The notes beneath the pieces are model-generated. The model ran no database searches and was not told the origin of the DNA. It was given only the letters and a program-made list of their open reading frames with translations. This document shows, one piece after another, positions 57,891-64,000 of a stretch of 64,000 nt of DNA; within the stretch, counting starts at the first letter, position 1, and each line of letters starts with the position of its first letter. The translations under genes were made by a program, and so were the position numbers. This DNA comes from Kiritimatiellia bacterium (GTDB lineage Bacteria > Verrucomicrobiota > Kiritimatiellia > CAIVKH01). Location of the stretch: positions 1,258,917 to 1,322,916 of the forward strand of contig JAOSKE010000001.1 in assembly GCA_027493775.1 (NCBI GenBank), given 5' to 3'.

Positions 57891-58535
57891 ATGAAAAAGA
57901 GTGAACGCGCACAGCTTGTTGGGAAGCGATTGGACACGTTTTTCCCCGAAGTGGACCCCAGCCCGCCGCTGAGCAAGAATCCCTATCAACTGTTGATCGC
58001 CGTCATTCTCTCCGCCCAGTGTACGGACAAGCGCGTGGACGCGACGACGCCACATTTGTTCGCCGTCGCGGATACGCCGGAGAAAATGGCCGCGCTGCCC
58101 CGGCGGGTGATTGAGAAAATCATTCGCCCTTGCGGGCTTGCCCCCGGCAAGTCGAAAAATATCCGCGAGACCTCCCGAATAATCGTTGAGAAGCATGGCG
58201 GCAAGGTGCCGCGTACGTTCGAAGAGCTGGAGGCGCTTCCCGGTGTCGGCCACAAAACCGCATCCATCGTGATGGGCCGCGCGTTTGGCGCACCGGCGTT
58301 TGCTGTGGATACGCATATTCATCGCCTCGCGACGCGGTGGAAGCTGACGAGCGGCAAAAACGTGGTTCAAACCGAGCGCGACCTGAAAGAACTCTTTCCG
58401 CAGCCCCTCTGGCACAAGCGACACCTGCAAATTATTTTCTACGGCCGCAACTACTGCACCGCGCGCGGTTGTGACGGAACGACGTGTCCGATTTGCGCCG
58501 AACTGAAGGCCCTTGACGTCCGGAAAAAGAAGTAA
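57891..58535 (+). CDS. nth: Endonuclease III
   Basis: Base-excision repair glycosylase/AP lyase for oxidised pyrimidines. 214 aa with the helix-hairpin-helix LPGVGHKTAS, the catalytic Lys in HKTAS and Asp in AVDTHIHRL. The C-terminal iron-sulphur region has four Cys spaced C-x4-C-x4-C-x2-C (YCTARGCDGTTCPIC), not the usual C-x6-C-x2-C-x5-C, so the cluster may be altered or bound differently. The ATG lies 5 bp after the palindrome array. Confidence 0.9.
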   Translation: MKKSERAQLVGKRLDTFFPEVDPSPPLSKNPYQLLIAVILSAQCTDKRVDATTPHLFAVADTPEKMAALPRRVIEKIIRPCGLAPGKSKNIRETSRIIVEKHGGKVPRTFEELEALPGVGHKTASIVMGRAFGAPAFAVDTHIHRLATRWKLTSGKNVVQTERDLKELFPQPLWHKRHLQIIFYGRNYCTARGCDGTTCPICAELKALDVRKKK

Positions 58536-58538
58536 GTT

Positions 58539-60291
58539 TTACTCTGCTGTTTCTTTTTCTGCTTCTGGTTCGCGCTCGTGTTTGTGGGTGTGTTTCCTGG
58601 AGGCTCGCTTTCGGCTGGAGTCGGATAGAGAAAAATTCTCTTTGTTGAACGAGACGGTGCAATTGCCGATGCGGGCGCGGGTGATGCGGACGAGTTCCGC
58701 GCCGTCGAGCCATTCCTTGTCGAGTGCGAAGGCCGGCTCCGCCTGATCTGAGTCTTCCGCGCCGGTAGAGAAGCGGAGGTAGAGGGATTTGACCGACAGG
58801 CGGCGGATGGCGCCCATGATGTTGCCGACACCGAAATTCGAGTCCTGATCGGGAATGACGACTTCCCCGCGACTGCTGTTGCGCAGCACACATAGAATAT
58901 TTCGGCATTTTGCAGGACTTCCGCTGCGTACATATTCCAATTGTCCGGATGGCGGGCATAGTGCCGGTTCAACGACGAGCGGCGCAGCGCGACGAGGGCG
59001 CCGCCGGGGACGGAACGCACCTCGCCGATGGTCTCTTCAGTCGCGCCGTCCTTAAAGCGGCTGCCCCGTTCCAGCGAAAAGACGTGGCCGGTGCTCAAGC
59101 CCATGATCGCGATTTCCGCCTCGCCTTCCAGGAGACCGGGGGTGTTCATTACCTCCATATACTCGCTGACGGGAAGCGCCAATATGCGTTCTGACGAATA
59201 GTAGAAGACATCTTTTCCAATGACGCGCATTTCGGGGAAAAGCGCCTGAATTTGGCGCTTTGCCCAACGGGAAGAGCTATAGGAAGAGAAACTGCGATTT
59301 GTTTCTGCGCCGACCATTTTATCGGCGATCGTGAACCGCCCCTCTACGCGGGTAATTCGTCCTTCAAGCGTGGGGGAAGGCCCGTGATTTCCATGTGCGC
59401 CGAAATGATCTGTTCCGGTTCCCGGCCGCGCCTTCGTCCGGAAGAGGATACGCGACTTGAGGTGTCGCCGACTTCGATGGATAGCGTGGCGCAGTCCACC
59501 GCGTTTTGCGGCGGCGCTTCCTGGGGCAGCTTCATAAAGTCAACCGGCCAGTATGACCCGACAAGCATCATTCCGATTACCCCAAGCCCGACCAATGCAT
59601 AACTCACTCCGGTTCGCCGGGTGAGGTATTGAACCGCAACGACCATCGCGCCGGTGACGATTATTACGCCGCCTGAAACCATGCTTCTTGAAAGCGCCAA
59701 GGTCTGTGACTGCACTGCGGTTTCCTCCACACCGCGGAAATACAAACCGAGGAGATAGATCGCGAGATAGAGCACGGACAATCCGATGTAGAGCGCGACG
59801 CCGGTGATTGCAAAACGTGCGAAGTTCAGCGTGAGCGCCGCGAGGGCAAAAACAGGAACGATCACCTGCAGCGAGCCGTACAGAATCTCCGGCGCGATGC
59901 CGACAAGATCGTGAAGCGGCGCTTTGTTCGCCGCCATGACGGTCAGCTCCACGACGGCGGGAAAGATAATAAGGGCGATGCCGATGAACAGTGTTTTGGA
60001 CCACAATAAGAAGGATCGCGAAATCGGGCGCGTGTACCAGAAGGCCGTGGTTCCAACCAGGGGTTCATCGTGGATCAAGACGGGAATAATCACGATCAGC
60101 AAAACCGCCTGCAAAAATGGCAGCATCATCGTGATCGCTTGATACGCGAATTGGGCGGCGAGGTCGTCCGGTTCCGCGCGGCTCCCCATGCCGACCAGAA
60201 CGAACTGCGCAAGCACCAGAAGCGCCCACAGTCCAAGCAGCCAGCGAACGTGACGAATATCCTTTTTAATATGATGGGCAAGCAGGCTCAT
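58539..60291 (-). CDS. ABC-2-type permease with extracytoplasmic tail (frameshifted twice)
   Basis: The N-terminal part (59344-60291 in the track) has about six to seven transmembrane helices (WLLGLWALLVLAQFVLVGMG to VSYALVGLGVIGMMLVGSYWPV). After the last helix the protein goes on: a G-run change at 59372-59376 hides a join to ITRVEGRFTIADKMVGAETNRS, and a second change at about 58884-58893 joins ...AEIFYVLRNSSRGEVV to ORF 58539-58940, ending in a basic, Lys/His-rich tail. Total about 583 aa. The start overlaps the ATPase stop (ATGA). The long tail likely projects outward; substrate unknown. Confidence 0.78.
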
Positions 60292-61217
60292 TTTGCACCT
60301 CCGCCTTCCACCAGTCGAAATTGTCGGGCGAGCGCCAGAAAAATTTCGCGCAAACTCATCGGAGTTGCCGTCATTCGAACATCCGACGGAAACAGCCGTC
60401 GCAGCGCGTCCTCGCGCTCGTGCGCTGTGGCGGCGCTGTCAATGAAGCGAACGGTGCGCCCGCTGACTTCCGGGAGCAGACAATCCGATGGGAGGGCCTG
60501 ATGCGTCGCCGTGGAATCGCCGGCGAGTACCACCTCGACACGGCGGAAGCGTGACTGTAGGCCGACGACAGATTCGCAAAGCTCCAGTCTTCCGTTGTTG
60601 ATGATGCCCACCCAGTTTGCGAAGCGTTCCACTTCGTCAATATCGTGCGACGAAACAAAGATCGTCCATTGCTCCTGCTCGGTCAGCTCAAGCACGCCGC
60701 GAATGAATTCATCGCGCACCAGCGGATCGAGGCCGCTGAACGGTTCATCGAGCATCAGGAGTTTGGGGCGGAACGCGAGTACGGACAATAGTTCCGCTTT
60801 CGTTTTCATCCCGCGCGAGAGGTGTTTTAGTTTGCGGTCGAGCGGAAGATCAAACTGTCTGAGAAGGCGTTCGCATAGCGCGTCGTCCCATGTTGGATAC
60901 CACGGCTTGCAGTAATTCAGCAGCCCGCCCACGGTCATCCAGTCCGGCATCTTTTGGTTTTCGGAAACGTAGCCGATTTGCGCCACTATGTCGGGACGCA
61001 ATTTTTGGATATTGCCGCCGAGCACCGTGCCCGAACCGGACGATGCGCGCAGAATGCTCATCAGCATTTTGATTGTCGTCGTCTTTCCTGCGCCATTCGG
61101 GCCGAGAAACGCAAAGACGCTCCCCGTGGGCACACGGAGAGTCAGATTCTGCACCGCGTTTTTTCGACGAAATCGCCGCGAGAGCTCATGGGTCTCGATT
61201 GCACTATCGCTAGACAT
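60288..61217 (-). CDS. ABC transporter ATPase
   Basis: 309 aa, ABC-2/daunorubicin- or YtrB-like ATPase. Walker A LGPNGAGKTTT, signature LSRGMKTKA (deviating from LSGGQ), Walker B LLMLDEPFSGLD and SSHDIDEVE. The C-terminal 70 residues form an extra domain. The start overlaps the GntR-type regulator's stop by 8 bp. Part of a regulator-ATPase-permease operon, as in YtrA-YtrB systems that respond to cell-wall antibiotics. Confidence 0.9.
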   Translation of the reverse strand: MSSDSAIETHELSRRFRRKNAVQNLTLRVPTGSVFAFLGPNGAGKTTTIKMLMSILRASSGSGTVLGGNIQKLRPDIVAQIGYVSENQKMPDWMTVGGLLNYCKPWYPTWDDALCERLLRQFDLPLDRKLKHLSRGMKTKAELLSVLAFRPKLLMLDEPFSGLDPLVRDEFIRGVLELTEQEQWTIFVSSHDIDEVERFANWVGIINNGRLELCESVVGLQSRFRRVEVVLAGDSTATHQALPSDCLLPEVSGRTVRFIDSAATAHEREDALRRLFPSDVRMTATPMSLREIFLALARQFRLVEGGGAK

Positions 61218-61584
61218 CTCCGCCCTCCTCCTTCAGCGCCACGCGTACCTGCTCGATGGACACGTTTAATACGCGCGCCTCGGCATAGAGCGCTCGCGCC
61301 CGATCACGCACAAGCTTCAGGCGCACCCGTTCGACGCGCTCTGTATTCGGCAGCGCCGTTCGCAACTGCCCGCTATCGTCGTTGAGCCAGCCATCATTCT
61401 GTAGCGAATCAAAGACGCGGCGCACGGCATCGGGGTGCATCCGCAAATCGGCCGAAACAACGCGCCATTCCGGCATCTTTGATCCCGGCGGGAGCTGACC
61501 CGATAAGACGGCGCGTTGTACCGCCAGCTCCACCTGGGGCTCCGGCGGTTCACCCGCAATAAATTCAACAGAAAACGGCAACAT
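61210..61584 (-). CDS. YtrA-type GntR-family transcription regulator
   Basis: 124 aa with winged-helix DNA-binding half (EPQVELAVQRAVLSGQLPPGSKMPEWRVVSADLRMHPDAVRRVFDSL) and a short C-terminal dimer helix (residues 85-120), the YtrA layout. It should control the two overlapping transporter genes downstream; the operator is not identified. Probably represses until an envelope stress signal. Confidence 0.88.
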   Translation of the reverse strand: MLPFSVEFIAGEPPEPQVELAVQRAVLSGQLPPGSKMPEWRVVSADLRMHPDAVRRVFDSLQNDGWLNDDSGQLRTALPNTERVERVRLKLVRDRARALYAEARVLNVSIEQVRVALKEEGGDV

Positions 61585-61713
61585 CCCACATCTCCCTCAT
61601 GCTGTGCAGTACTGTGTCGTATCCTGACCTTTCGGCCACCCTGCGTCGAGCGAATTTCCCTGGGCTGCGGCGGAGTTTTTTGCGGCGTCGGCTTTGTTCC
61701 GTGAGATTGAAAT

Positions 61714-64000
<2,287 letters not shown>

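Overview
This is a GC-rich bacterial chromosome segment of mostly housekeeping genes, densely packed, often with 4-8 base stop/start overlaps. The gene content fits a Gram-negative member of the PVC group, most likely Kiritimatiellota or Verrucomicrobiota. The clues are a lone OvoA-type methyltransferase, a MurA with Asp in place of the catalytic Cys (as in chlamydiae), a large secreted beta-sandwich protein ending in a Tyr-Arg-Ile motif, a pseudopilin, and outer-membrane and periplasmic proteins (TolC, SurA, DUF481). The placement is inference; no 16S gene is present.

Layout. 0-4.3 kb: 3' part of a giant secreted multidomain protein, then an interrupted M20 amidohydrolase. 4.4-11 kb (mostly minus): RRM protein, GlpD-like dehydrogenase, glycosyltransferase, ankyrin-thermonuclease lipoprotein, membrane Ser/Thr kinase. 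11-15 kb: uppP, a small membrane protein, the OvoA-type methyltransferase, gnd. 15-19.3 kb: surA-pdxA-rsmA and a Tat-exported hydrolase. 19.6-24.1 kb: a four-gene TolC/adaptor/ATPase/permease efflux operon. 24.2-32.8 kb: OsmC, pgsA, a divergent sigma-70 factor, lipoprotein, LemA and M48 protease, carbonic anhydrase, der, a second RRM protein. 32.8-44 kb: gcvP, NYN-LOTUS protein, UVR protein, Hsp33, sigma factor plus apt, HAF-repeat protein, DUF481 and DUF2059 proteins. 44.2-47.5 kb: tRNA-Gln, dnaN, dnaA and the probable replication origin. 47.4-58.5 kb: M24 peptidase, hydrolase, Spy-like protein, murA, glmS, pseudopilin, queA, lysA, argG, nth. 58.5-64 kb: a YtrA-type regulator/ABC transporter operon and 5'-truncated mutS.

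The genes cover replication initiation (dnaA, dnaN), repair (mutS, nth), ribosome and tRNA maturation (rsmA, der, queA), cell-wall precursor supply (glmS, murA, lysA, uppP), envelope quality control (surA, M48/LemA, Spy-like, Hsp33) and central metabolism (gnd, gcvP, pdxA, apt, argG).

Two things stand out. First, a 15-bp palindrome TTCCAAnnnTTGGAA occurs seven times, only in three intergenic arrays. Consecutive copies are always exactly 32 bp apart, and each array ends in a short T-run just upstream of pdxA, murA or nth. This looks like an undescribed regulatory element. Second, about seventeen otherwise intact genes, including essential ones (der, argG, a sigma factor, pdxA), carry one or two single-base frameshifts, many in homopolymers. 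That points to assembly error, and the provided ORF track therefore splits many real genes. I re-joined them here and recovered C-termini that the track misses for mutS, apt, the M48 protease, an ABC permease and a hydrolase.
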